Source: Heterohyrax brucei (lineage: Eukaryota; Chordata; Mammalia; Hyracoidea; Procaviidae). Taken from it: 64,000 nt of DNA. The notes beneath the pieces were generated by a model. That model searched no databases and was not told the origin of the DNA. It worked only from the letters and a program-made list of their open reading frames with translations. This document shows positions 33,936-44,200 of this stretch, in pieces (the first letter of the stretch is position 1; every line of letters starts with the position of its first letter). Where the stretch lies: assembly GCA_028571685.1 (NCBI GenBank), contig CM053158.1, positions 57,442,001-57,506,000 of the forward strand. The letters are read 5' to 3'. A program made the position numbers and the translations under genes.

Positions 33936-34439
33936 GTTCTTTTAGCAGCATCTATAGGATTGTAGCACAAATATTATTATGCCATTATTAGATAAAGAAC
34001 TACAGTTTCAAGTGATTTGTCCATATCTAAGTAACTGGCTTAACCACTTTCAGATTGCCTGATACGCTTTCTGTTCACTAACTTACAATGAATTAAGAAA
34101 AAAATTTTAGAATTTAAATGTATCATGTATGTAAAGGAAATAGATTTGAAAATAATTTTGCAAATAGAGAATGAAGTCATAGTGTAAATATTGAGCATAG
34201 GAGGATACTTTGTTGTATGCATAAAAATCTCCTGGTTATGACCCTATTAAAATTTTATATTCCCAGGATATACTCCTAGAATTTACGAATAAAAATTCCT
34301 GAGTGAATAGTGGTCACGGTGGTGGCAAATGTGTACACTTTTAATCTATTCCTCAAGTGATTTTTGCTCATTGCAATGGTTAAGGGACACTGACCTAAAG
34401 CCTTCACGTTTCTCCAGCTCTTTTCTTTCTTAGATCTCG
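33936..34439. other. No gene or repeat recognised
   Basis: About 500 bp of AT-rich sequence with nothing I can assign. Confidence 0.35.
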
Positions 34440-34725
34440 CTAGGACCTATACCTAGTATTCTAACAAGGCTTGTAAACTTTATCTCACTTAATCCTCACA
34501 ACTACCCAAAGCTATAAAAACACAAAACCCAAACCCACTGCCATAGAGTCTATTCTGACTCAGAGCAACCCTATAGTTATAAGTGCTATTATGGCTATTA
34601 TTATTATTTCCACTTACCAATTGAGAAAATGGAGGCACAGAATTTTAGGTAACTTGCCATGAATCACACAGCAGGTATAATAGCTAGGATTCAAACCTAG
34701 GACTGCTGGACTCATGAACCTATAA
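34440..34725 (-). mobile_element. MIR SINE split by an AfroSINE fragment
   Basis: The first MIR part is 'tatacctagtattctaac..gcttgtaaactttatctcacttaatcctcacaactaccc' (34449-34509). After the inserted fragment at 34519-34577, MIR resumes with 'attattattatttccacttacca', 'gagaaaatggaggcacagaattttaggtaacttgcc', 'cacacagcaggtataatagctaggattcaaacctagg'. The collinear order on both sides shows one MIR with a later insertion. Confidence 0.75.
34519..34577 (-). mobile_element. AfroSINE 3' end fragment
   Basis: 'aaaacccaaacccactgccatagagtctattctgactcagagcaaccctatag' is the reverse complement of the AfroSINE tail. It is only about 60 bp, 5' truncated, and inserted into an older MIR. Confidence 0.75.
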
Positions 34726-36185
34726 GGTTAACTCCTAATTTTCATGTTGTCTTGATGCCCTAAGTCCTTTGGTTCTAGTAAAATTTGTGTTGCTCACTTC
34801 TGCCTGACAAAAATCAAGCATATGCCAGGGTCATAAGTTCATTTTCAATCCTACAAAAGGTATCAAAAGACTAGCTTTAAAGGATGTTGTTTACACACCG
34901 ACTTAGCTCTCAATAATTTCTTAGTCTATTAATGTCTCTCTTTTTTTTCAACTTTATTCTCAGAGAAGGCAGCCAAGTTTTCTCTTACGGTATGTTTAGT
35001 ATGAGGATGAGGAAAACAGAACTATTAGTGGGTTGTGCATCATTACTTCCAACTTTGCATTCTGAGAATATCAAAAGTTGGAGGAAATAGAGAACAGTGA
35101 AATATCCATTCAGTAAAAAGAATCTCTTCTATTAAGGCTTTCCTACCCACTACAGCCTGACTTCAGAATTTCGTGCCTTTGTACTCTTACTACTTAGCCT
35201 CATAACTCTAGGTGCCCCCTTAAAGCTGTCTTGCTTATTGTAATGCATTTTCTGGACTACATGTAGAACCTTTGCTATGTAGCTCATGGAAAGATTTTAA
35301 TATGGGGATCTAGTTGCTAAGGTGTTAGAAAAGCTAAGAGTAAGAGGGAAAGGTGAATCAACCAGTTACACAGATACAAGAAGGTGCCACAACTCCTCAG
35401 ACTCCCAGGACTAGGAAAGGAAATGGTGTTACTACAGGTCGGGAGTCAGGGTTACTTGTAAGGAGCTCATCAGCCTTCATGTAGAAGCTGGTTCAGGGGA
35501 CTATGTGGCTGATGTCAATTCTACTTATGCATTTTTCTTCGATCCAGTTTATCTTGCTTATTTCCACAAACAATACTTTATTTCAAATACACTTCATCTC
35601 ATGACTTGACCATCTTCTAGAAGTGCTTCTCACATGATTTTTTTTCCCTTGAGCAGATAACATTTCTAGATTTCATCACTGTAAACTACTATTTTGAAGT
35701 GAATGGTGGCACATGGAAGAAACTGTACCTAATTTATTTCTTCAACCCATACTATTAGGCTGCATGATTTGTCATGAAACTGGGCGTGTGCAAATGGAAG
35801 ATGTTTACTTTGCTAGAATTTAGCTCAGATATTCTCTCTGAATTGAAGTAGAGATGGAGTTTAATGCTGAACAATAGCTGCTTAAATAAGTTAAAGTATC
35901 TGAGGCAGATGGAAACACACACACAAACATTTTACAGACTTAACACTGTTTTTATGGAGTATGATCATGATGAAGGAAGACCCCTGAGCAGCTATGATTT
36001 GTGTTCAACTGCTTGGGAGTTAATACCCATGCAGCAGAAGGATGAAGGAAAAGACTTGGTGATCTGCTTCTTTTGAGATTGCATCCAAGAAAACCCTGTG
36101 GGAACAATGTTACTTTGTAACACGTGGGGTCACCACAAACACCTCTAACTGTTCTCCTTTCCTGGTTTGTTCCCTTGTTCAGTAA
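34726..36185. other. No gene or repeat recognised
   Basis: About 1.4 kb of plain sequence without a recognised repeat. Frames at 35864-36194 overlap on both strands and have no known domain. Confidence 0.4.
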
Positions 36186-36445
36186 ATCTTTCAATCTGTA
36201 TTTCTGTGTGATAGCTAGAGTGGCATTTCTAAAATACAGTTTTAATAGTGTAACACCTTGGTTAAAATTGTTAGTAGTACTCTTCCTGTTGAATGAAGTC
36301 TGTTAAGAATATCCACCGACCACAGAAAATCTACAAACTCTTTAGCATGACTTACAAGACCCTTCCCTTCATTATCTGACTCCAACCTAGTTTTACAATC
36401 TTATCCCCTGCCATTCCTAGACATTAAAGGCTTTTTGTTGTTCTA
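36186..36445 (+). mobile_element. L2 fragment (5' piece)
   Basis: 'gctagagtggcatttctaaaatacagttttaatagtgtaacac' through 'gaatgaagtctgttaagaatatcc', 'aaactctttagcatgacttacaagacccttcccttcattatctgactccaacctagtttt' matches the L2 segment that encodes the ORF2 C-terminal end. It is collinear with the L2 piece at 37780-38135, so the two are probably one L2 element split by later insertions. Confidence 0.65.
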
Positions 36446-36845
36446 AAAAATAGAACCTTATGTAAACTAGTTCAGGTGTGGATACAAGGAGATATTTTAA
36501 GGCATCTATTTTAGTCTTTAGTGTCTTATGTCGAACATTTCAGGTTCTCCACCTTCTTGATACATCATAGAATTGTACACCTAGATCCCTTCATGTTGAG
36601 TAGGAATTCTGCTCTTGCATTCTGAGTGATACTGTTGTGTGTCCATTCTATAGTGGAGCATTTAATTGCTATTGCAAGACCTTCCAGAGTCTGTTCCCCA
36701 TGGTACAACGTTTGATGCTGTTCAACGCGATGGCTGCTCTGTCAGCCTTCTGCCCAGGGTAAGGAAATGCAGAACAAAGTCCTGAGGCAGCATGACTGAA
36801 AATGAAACTTTTTTTGTTACAAGCTTCTAAGACTTGGTGGTATGC
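36446..36845. other. No gene or repeat recognised
   Basis: About 400 bp between L2 and hAT pieces, with no assignable content. Confidence 0.3.
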
Positions 36846-36849
36846 TACA

Positions 36850-37058
36850 GGATTGGCAAACTTTTTATATAAAGGATTTGTGATACACATAGACATCTAT
36901 CTCCCCCACTCCTCCTCTTCTGTCTTTCCTACTGCTCCTGCTCCTTCTTCTTCTTCAAGTGTTTAAAATTGTTGAAACCATTCTTAGCTCGGGGCTTACA
37001 AAAATAAGCTCCAGGCTTGATTGCCCCAGGGTCCATAGATTGCCGTCCCCTACTATAG
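36850..37058. mobile_element. hAT-Charlie-like relic (MER1 group)
   Basis: The left end 'caggattggcaaactttttatataaagga' and right end 'gggtccatagattgccgtccccta' are inverted relatives of the CAGGGGTCGGCAAAC-type hAT terminus. The interior has a pyrimidine-rich run (tcttcttcttcaagtgtttaaaattgttgaaaccattcttagctcggggcttac), as in MER1-type non-autonomous Charlie elements. It has no coding capacity and predates the lineage-specific elements. Confidence 0.55.
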
Positions 37059-37214
37059 TGTTACCTGGCCTGTCTTGACTAACATAACATGAAAAGTCAG
37101 GAGAAAAATGCATGTGGCTTCTTTGACAGCCTCCTTTTACTGTGAGTCTATTCAGTTCTTGTTTGTGTTTAGCTTCTTTCACTTTCTCGTCCTGTTCATA
37201 GCCAAATAGAAGAC

Positions 37215-37512
37215 AGTAGTAGTTCAGTAGCTGAATTCTAGCCTTCTATGAGGGAGACCTGGGTTCAATTCCTGGCCCATCCAAGTGGAAATGCCACTTA
37301 ACTATTAGTGGAGACTTGTGTGTTCCTTCAGTGCTGAGCAGGTTTCAATGGAGCTTCCAGATTAAGACAGACTAGGAAAAAATACCTGTTAATCTACTTC
37401 CAAAGATCAAATAATGAAAACTCTATGGATTACAATGGTCTGTCTTTCTGTGTGTGAGGTCTCCATGAGCCAAGGACTGACTCAATAGCAGCTACAGACA
37501 GTAACAACAACA
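37215..37512 (+). mobile_element. Chimeric SINE: tRNA-Gly head, RTE 5' body, RTE tail
   Basis: The head (37215-37285) closely follows a tRNA-Gly gene, with an A-box region 'tagttcagtagctgaattc', 'gccttctatgagggagacc' and a B-box region 'gggttcaattcc'. The middle ('agcttccagattaagacagactaggaaaaaatacctgt') is the same sequence as the 5' UTR of the RTE element at 41553-41615 here. The end ('gactgactcaatagcagctacagacagtaacaacaaca') is the RTE-type tail. The promoter would be polymerase III internal boxes. The copy is diverged. It is not a tRNA gene, because the acceptor stem does not close. Confidence 0.7.
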
Positions 37513-37610
37513 TGACTTATATAGCCATCACAGATAGCCACTATGTCTACTCTTGTTTCAACTTTTCAGTGTATCTTTGGTTTTCTAGTTTGAAATCTCT
37601 AGAGATAACC

Positions 37611-37667
37611 TGATTTGCTATTAAGAATCTGGTTTGCTATTAAGAATCTGGTTTGCTATTAAGAATT
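37611..37667. repeat. Three tandem 19-bp repeats
   Basis: Three head-to-tail copies of a 19-mer, consensus tggtttgctattaagaatc: units 37611-37629, 37630-37648 and 37649-37667. One base differs in the first unit and one in the last. Near identity suggests recent slippage or duplication. Confidence 0.9.
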
Positions 37668-37779
37668 CAATGCATTAGGTGAGGTATCCACTCTTGATTC
37701 AGTCAAGAGCAGAAGTGGGAGAGACTCTAGAAAGGATCATGAAAAGCATAAATTTATGGACTTATCAAATACAATGCTC

Positions 37780-38135
37780 TACTCTTTTACATACCTTTTC
37801 CAGTCTTCTTGCTTTGGACATGATATATATGTTTCTTTTCTCTTTCCTTCACCTTAGAATCTTCAGCTCATTTTTCAAAAATCAGCTTAAATATCACTTC
37901 TTTTGCAAGGCCTTTCATTAATTAGCTCCTCCACTGCCACTTGGCAAAGTTAGTTGTTTCTCCTTTGCAGTCCCATAGTACCTTTTATAAACAGATCAAT
38001 TTAATGTAATGTAACAATTGCATGTATAACTCATTCAAAATGTGCTCAGCTTGAGGATAAGACCATATCTTATTCACGGTTATGATGGTTTTATCTCCTA
38101 TCAGGGTATTATCACTTGAATCTATTATGGGACAC
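37780..38135 (+). mobile_element. L2 fragment (3' piece)
   Basis: L2 landmarks occur in order: 'cttcagctcatttttcaaaaatcagcttaaatatcacttc', 'gcaaggcctttcattaat', 'gcagtcccatagtacctttta', 'tgtgctcagcttgaggataagaccatatcttattca'. It ends before the L2 terminal repeat. It is probably the continuation of the L2 at 36186. Confidence 0.65.
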
Positions 38136-38304
38136 CGTCTCATTTAACTTTTATCAGTGAACATTCAGATTTGTCTGTGGCACTCATATCTGCAGTAGTA
38201 ACAACAATTACTACAACAATAGAGATTCAATGAACATAGGTTTCTTAAATGAACATAGATTCTTTTTCTTAGCACGACATAATTTTGTTTTTATTACAAA
38301 GTAG

Positions 38305-38718
38305 TTCTAATCTACTGAAAGACCAGAACGGATAGTCTGACAGCCTGGAGGTTCCCTGGAAACATGGCCCCTAGACTTGCTGCTGGGCCTGACCTGAAAC
38401 CCGTGTTGAGATCAACTCTTCAGACAAGAATGGACTAGACTCAGGGACGGAATGTGAGCATGTGGTATATGTACTTTATGGTTTTATACATTTATAGGAG
38501 GCTGTCTTACTGATTTCTTTCTAGATAGGAGAGAAGAGGGTGGAGAGAAGGAGATAGGTGTTCATTTAGAGGATACTAGAAATAGAGAGTGACAAAGGAG
38601 GAATGTGCTGTCACAGGCTGAGAGCAGCAGATAAAGCTGCAGATAAAAGGGCATGAAAAATTGATTTGGATTGTATACTTTCACTTAATTTTAATGAAAA
38701 ATAAAGCAATTCTGAGAG
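38305..38718 (+). mobile_element. L1 3' UTR end, 5' truncated
   Basis: The stretch 'gaccagaacggatagtctgacagcctggaggttccctggaaacatggcccctagacttgctg' through 'caactcttcagacaagaatggactagac', then 'ggaggaatgtgctgtcaca' and 'aatgaaaaataaagcaatt', resembles the terminal 3' UTR of an afrotherian L1 subfamily as I remember it. It is non-coding. The L1 A coding sequence starts about 210 bp later, but this is a different element because the order is wrong for one L1. Confidence 0.5.
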
Positions 38719-38934
38719 GTACATAAGTTACAAAATATGTAGACAGTCATACATAAACTTTAACCCGTCAAACCAAATGACAGCTAAAAGTTAACAAGAA
38801 TTAGATAACTGAAGGAAGAGTCCAAATTCTCATGACAGTTATTTTTATTTATTCATTTATTTTTGGCCTTCAGTGCAGCAAAATGTTGCAGATGTTTTTA
38901 GTGGTTCAAGATATGGCTTCACCTCAATAAAGGC

Positions 38935-39139
38935 ATGGAAGATCTAAATGACATAATCAACCAGCTTGATGTCATAGACATACACAGAACACTTCATGCA
39001 AAAGCAGCCAAGTATGATTTCTTTCCCAATGCACATAGAACATTCTCCAGAGTAGACCATATACTAGGCTGCAAAGCAAGCCTTAAAGAATCCAAAATAT
39101 TAAAATACTACAAAACATCTTTTTGGACCAATAAGCCAT
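38935..39139 (+). pseudogene. L1 A ORF2, end of endonuclease domain
   Basis: A 68-codon frame: MEDLNDIINQLDVIDIHRTL, then KYDFFPNAHRTFSRVDHILG. The last block matches the conserved SRIDHILG motif that closes the L1 endonuclease, with its catalytic D and H. The rest of the domain is absent upstream (5' truncation), and the frame stops soon after at WTNKP. Confidence 0.75.
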
Positions 39140-40099
39140 AAAAGTAGATATTGATGACAGAAAAGTACAAGGAAAAAATAGCAAGTACATGGAAACAGAA
39201 CAATACCTTGCTCAATAACTAATGGATTATTAAAAAAAAAACAGTAAACAAATTCATATAATCAAGTGAAAATGAAGACAACCCTACCAGAACCTTTGAG
39301 ACACAGCAAAAGCACTGTCCAGAGGTCGATCTATAACAATAAACACACACATATATAAAGAAGAAAAGGTCTAAATAAAAACATTAACCCTACAACTTGA
39401 ATAAGGAGAAAGACAACAGCAAAAAAGCCTGCTAGTACAAGAAGAAGGCAAGTAAAAATTGGAGCTGAATTAAAGAGAGAATAGAAAAATAGTTGAGGAG
39501 ATTAACAAGACCAAGAACTGGTTCTTCAAAAAGATCAATAAGATTGATAAATCGTTGGCCAAAGTGACAAAACAAAAACTTGAGAGGAAGCAAAAACCCA
39601 ATTAAGAAATGAAATGGCAATATCACAATAGACCTCAACTAAAAATAAAAGAATCATGACAGTATACTACAAAAATTTGTACTCTAACAAATTTGAACAC
39701 CTAGAAGAAATGGACAAATTTCTAGAAACACACTACTTTACCCAAATTAAGACAAACAGTGGTAGAAAAGCTAAACAAACCTATAACATATAAGAGATAT
39801 AAAAATTTATTTTTAAAAACTCCCGATAGAAAAAAGCCCTGGCCCTGAAGCCTTCAGTACAGTTTACCAGACTTTCAGAGAAGAGTTAACACTGTTATTA
39901 CTAAAGGTATTTCAGAGCATAGAAAATGATGGAATAGTTCCCAAATAGTTCCCAAATCATTCCCTGATATCATCCCAAATCATAACCCTGATATCAAAAC
40001 CAAGTAAAGATACCACAAAAAAGAAAACTAAAGACCAGTATTTCTCCTGAACATAAACACAGCAACTCTCATAAAAATTCTATCCAATATAATAAAGAA

Positions 40100-41481
40100 A
40101 TTCATGGAAACAAATGAGAAGGAAAATAGAACCTAGGGGATACAGCAAAAGCAGTGCTCAGACTCAGTTTATTTCTATAAATGTGATATCTGGAATGAAA
40201 AAAATGGCTCAAGCCAAAGAATTAACATTACAACTTGAAAAAGCAGAAAGAGAGCAGCAAAAGAATCCTGTGGGCAACAGAAAACAAAAAACAAACAAAA
40301 AAAAAAACAGATAATAAAAATTAGAGCAGAACTAAGTGAATTAGTAGAATGATTAGTAGAATGAAAAAACAACTTAAAGAATTAACAAAATACCCAAATC
40401 TGGTGTTTTAAAAAGATTAGCAAAACTGATAGACCATTGGCTCAACTTTCAGAAGGAAAACAAGAGAGGCAACAACCTGAAAAAGAAATGAGATCCTACC
40501 AAAATGAAAAGCATCACATCAGAATACTGTGAAAAACTGTATTCTAACAGATTTGTAAACCTAGAGGAAACAGACAAATTTCTAGATTCACATTACCTAC
40601 CAAAATTGTCACAAGAAGTAGAACAAGTTAATAAATGTATCGCAAAAGAAGAGAGTGAAAAAGTAATCCAAAAAACTACCTATCAAAAACAATCCTGGCC
40701 CAAACAGCTTCACCAGAGAATTCTACCAAACCTTTAGAGAGGAATTAATTCCAATACTACTGAGGCTATTTTACAGCATAGAAAAGGACAGAATACTCCC
40801 AAATTCATTCTATGAAGCCAGCATAACCCTGATACCAAAGCCAGGAAAAGATCTCTCCCAAAAAAGAAAATTAGACCAATAGCAGTCATGAACCTAGATG
40901 CAAAAAACTTCAACAAAATCCTAGCCAACAGAATTCAATAAGATATCAAAAAAAAAAAAAAACAATTCATCATGACCAAATTGGATTTGTACTGGGGATG
41001 CACGGCTGGTTCAACATCAGAAAAACAATTCATGTGATCAACCACATAAATATCTCAAAGGATAAGAATCACTTTATTTTGTCAGATGATGCATAAAAGG
41101 CATTTGATGAAGTCCAACACCCATTTGTGTTACAACTCTCAGCCAAATAGGAATAAAGAGGAAATTCCCCAGTGCAATAAGGGAAGTCTATACAAAGCCA
41201 ACCACCTATATCATCCTGAATGGAGAGAGACTGAATGAATTCCCCTTGAGAAGAGGAACTAGACAGGGATATCCATTCTCATCACTTCTATTCAACATCG
41301 TACTAGAGATTCTAGCAAGAGTAACTAGACGAGATAAAGTGTTTCCACATCAGCAAAGAAGCAAAACTCTCCCTATTTGCAGATATGATTGTATCCACAG
41401 AGAACCCTAAAGAATCTATAAATAAACTACTAGAATAAATAAAAGAGTTCAGCAAAATATCAGAATATAAGATAAACACAC
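40100..41481 (+). mobile_element. L1 (B): internal ORF2 fragment
   Basis: It repeats the ORF2 interval already present in L1 A (compare 'gatacagcaaaagcagtgctcaga' at 40139 with 39301) and runs on through the reverse transcriptase. The frame at 40504-40737 shows KLYSNRFVNLEETDKFLDSHYLPKL. Later text covers [16 protein letters not shown]-like, a decayed AEKAFD-like box near 41100 and a [15 protein letters not shown]-like block near 41267. Both the 5' part and the 3' third are missing. On the right it runs straight into the large RTE. It was probably inserted into A and then lost its 3' part. Confidence 0.7.
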
Positions 41482-41661
41482 CACTTTTCTGTCAGTGGAG
41501 GTTTGCTTGTTACTGTCATTCAGAAAGCTATGCCACTGATATTTAACTACCAGAAGGGTCACCTTTGTTAGATAAATTTCAGCCGAGCTTCCAGGCTAAA
41601 ACAGACTAGGAAGAAGGACCTGGCAGTCTACTGCTGAAAGGAATCAGCCAGAGAAAACCTT

Positions 41662-42414
41662 GTGAACAGCAGCCGAACATTGTCAGACGTGGTGCTGGAA
41701 AATGAGCACCCCAGGTTGAAAGGCACTCAGAAGACAACTGGAGAAGAGCTGCCTCCTCAAAGTACAGTCAACCTTAGTGACATGGATGGAGTAAGGCCTC
41801 CAGGATCTTCATTCACTCACGTGGCACAGCTCAAAATGAGAAGAAACAGCTGCAAACATCCTCTAATAATCTGGACATGGAATGTACAAAGTATGAATCT
41901 AGGAAAACTGGAAATTCTCAAAAATGAAATGGAATGCATAAACATTGACATCCTAGGCATCAGTGAGCTGAAATGGACCAGTTTGGGCCACTTTAAATCT
42001 GGCAGTTGTGTAGTGTACTATACTGGGAATAAAAACTTGAAGAGAAACAGTGTTGCGTTCATCATCAAAAAGACCATTTCAAGATCTGTCCTGAAGTACA
42101 ACGTTGTCAGTGATAGGATAATATCCATACGCCTACAAGGAAGCCCAGTTGATATGACTATTATTCAAATTTATGCACCAACCACTAAAGCTAAGAAAGC
42201 TAAAGACTTTTATCAGCTTCTGCAGTCTGAAGTTGATTGCACATGCAATCAAGATGCATTAATAATTATTGGTGACTGGAATGCAAAAGTTGGAAACAAA
42301 GAAGAAAGATCGGTAGTTGGAAAATACGGTTTTAGTGATAGAAATAATGCCAGAGATCACATGATAGAATTTTGCAAGACTACTGACTTTTTCATTGCAA
42401 ATACCTTTTTTTAA
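41662..42414 (+). pseudogene. RTE endonuclease domain, 250-codon frame
   Basis: The longest open frame in the window. From about residue 70 it shows TWNVQSM (conserved N), ILGISELKW (catalytic E) near residue 97, IIQIYAPTT near residue 170 and IIIGDWNAKVG (conserved D and N) near residue 205. The frame ends in a T-run at about 42405-42414, before the final SDH motif, which is lost to a frameshift. In life the domain nicks target DNA to prime reverse transcription. The first 60 or so residues are low-similarity leader. Its length comes from relative youth, not from selection that I can demonstrate. Confidence 0.8.
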
Positions 42415-43079
42415 CCAACACAAATGGAAACTGTGCACACAGACCTCACCAGATGGAGTACACAGAACCACGTTGACTACATCTGTGGAAAAGACAATGG
42501 AAGAGCTCCATATCAGCAGTCAGAACAAGATCAGATGCTGACTGTGTTACAGATCATCAATTGCTCATATGAAAATTCAGATTGAAACTGAAAAAAATTA
42601 GAACTAGTCCACGAGAGCCAAAGTAGGACCTTGAGCATTTCTGTCTTCAGTTTAAAGACCATCTCAAGAACAGACCTGATGTGTTGATCACTAGTAACTG
42701 AAGACCAGGCGAATTGTGGAATGACATCAAAGACATCATCCATGAAGAGATCAAGATGTCATTAAAAAGACAGGAAAGAAAGAAAAGACCAAATTGGGTG
42801 TTAGAAAAAACTCTGAAACTTGCTCTTGAATGTCAAGCAGCTAAAGCAAAAGGAAGGAATGGCGAAGTAATAGATCTAAACTGAAGATTTCAAAGAGCAG
42901 CTCAAGAAGAACAAAAGAAAATATTATAATGACATGTGCCCAGAGCTGGAAATGGAAAACCAGAAGGGAAGAATACATACTGCATTTCCAAGCTGAAAGA
43001 ACTAAACTGGTTGATGTTCAGCCATTTCAAGAGGTAGCACATGATCAGGAACCAACAGTAGGAAGAAGTCAAAGCTGCC

Positions 43080-44200
43080 TTGAGGGCACTGGCAAAAAAC
43101 AAAGCCCCAGCAACTAATGGAATATCAGTTGAGATATTTCAACAAACAGATACAGCACTGGAAGTGCTCACTCGTCTATGCCAAGAAATTTGGAGGACAG
43201 CTACCTGGCCAAATGAATGGAAGAGATCCATATTTATGCCCATTCCAAAGAAAAGTGATCTAACTGAATGCGGACATTACTGAACATTGTTGTTGATATC
43301 ACATGCAAGTTAAATTTTTCTCAAGATCATCCAAAAGTGATTACAACAGTATATTGACAAGGAACTGACAGAAATTCAAGCTGGATTAAGAGGAGGACAT
43401 AGAACCAGAGATATTGTCACTGAGGTTAGATGGATCTTGGTTGAAAGCAAAGAATACCAGAAAGATGTTCACTAGTGTTTCATTGACTATGCAAAAGTAT
43501 TTGACTGTGTGGATCATATTAAATTATGGCTAACTTTGCAGAGAGTGGGAATTCCAGAAAATCTAATTGTGTTCTTAAGGAGCTGTGTGTGGATCAGGAG
43601 ACAGTCGTGTGAAGAAAACAAGGGGACACTGAATGGTTTAAAGTCAGGAGAGGTGTGCATCAGTGCTGTATCCTTTCACCATACCTTTTTAATCTGTATG
43701 CTGAGCAAGTAATGTAAGAAGCTGGAATCTGTGAAGAAGAATGAGGCATCAGGATCGGAGGACGACTCATTAACAACCTGTGTTATGCAGATAACACCAC
43801 CTTACTTGCTGGAAATGAAGAAGACTTGAGACACTTACTGATGAAGACCAAGGACTACAGTCTTGAGTATGGCTTGTGCCTCAGTATCAGGAAAACAAAA
43901 GTCCTCACAACTGGACCTGTAAGTAACATTGTCATAAATGGAGAAGAGATTGAGATTGTCAAAGATTTCTTTTTACTTGGGCCCACAATCAATGCCCATG
44001 GAAGCAGCATTCAAGAAATCAAAAGATTCATTGCATTGGGAAAATCTGCTGCAAAGGATCTCTTTAAAGTATATGAAAGAAACGATGTCACCTTGAAGAC
44101 TAAAATGCATCTGACCCAAACCATGGTATTTTCAGTTGCATCATATGCATATGAAAGCTGGACCATAGACAGAAGAAGAACTGATGCCTTTGAATTGTAG
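43080..44200 (+). pseudogene. RTE reverse transcriptase, broken
   Basis: Frames at 43080-43283 (LAKNKAPATNGISVEIFQQ, then WPNEWKRSIFMPIPKK), 43509-43712 and 43826-44200 (EYGLCLSIRKTKVLTTG, then DFFLLGPTIN) show RTE reverse transcriptase blocks in order. The catalytic box reads YADNT at 43784-43798 instead of YADDT, so one metal-binding Asp is lost. Several stops and shifts separate the frames. Confidence 0.75.

Noticed and set aside
37215-37285. Possible tRNA-Gly gene
   Set aside because: The A and B box regions match, but the acceptor stem does not pair and the sequence continues into an RTE-derived SINE body. It is the SINE head.
37611-37667. CRISPR-like array
   Set aside because: The units are directly adjacent with no spacers, in a mammalian genome.
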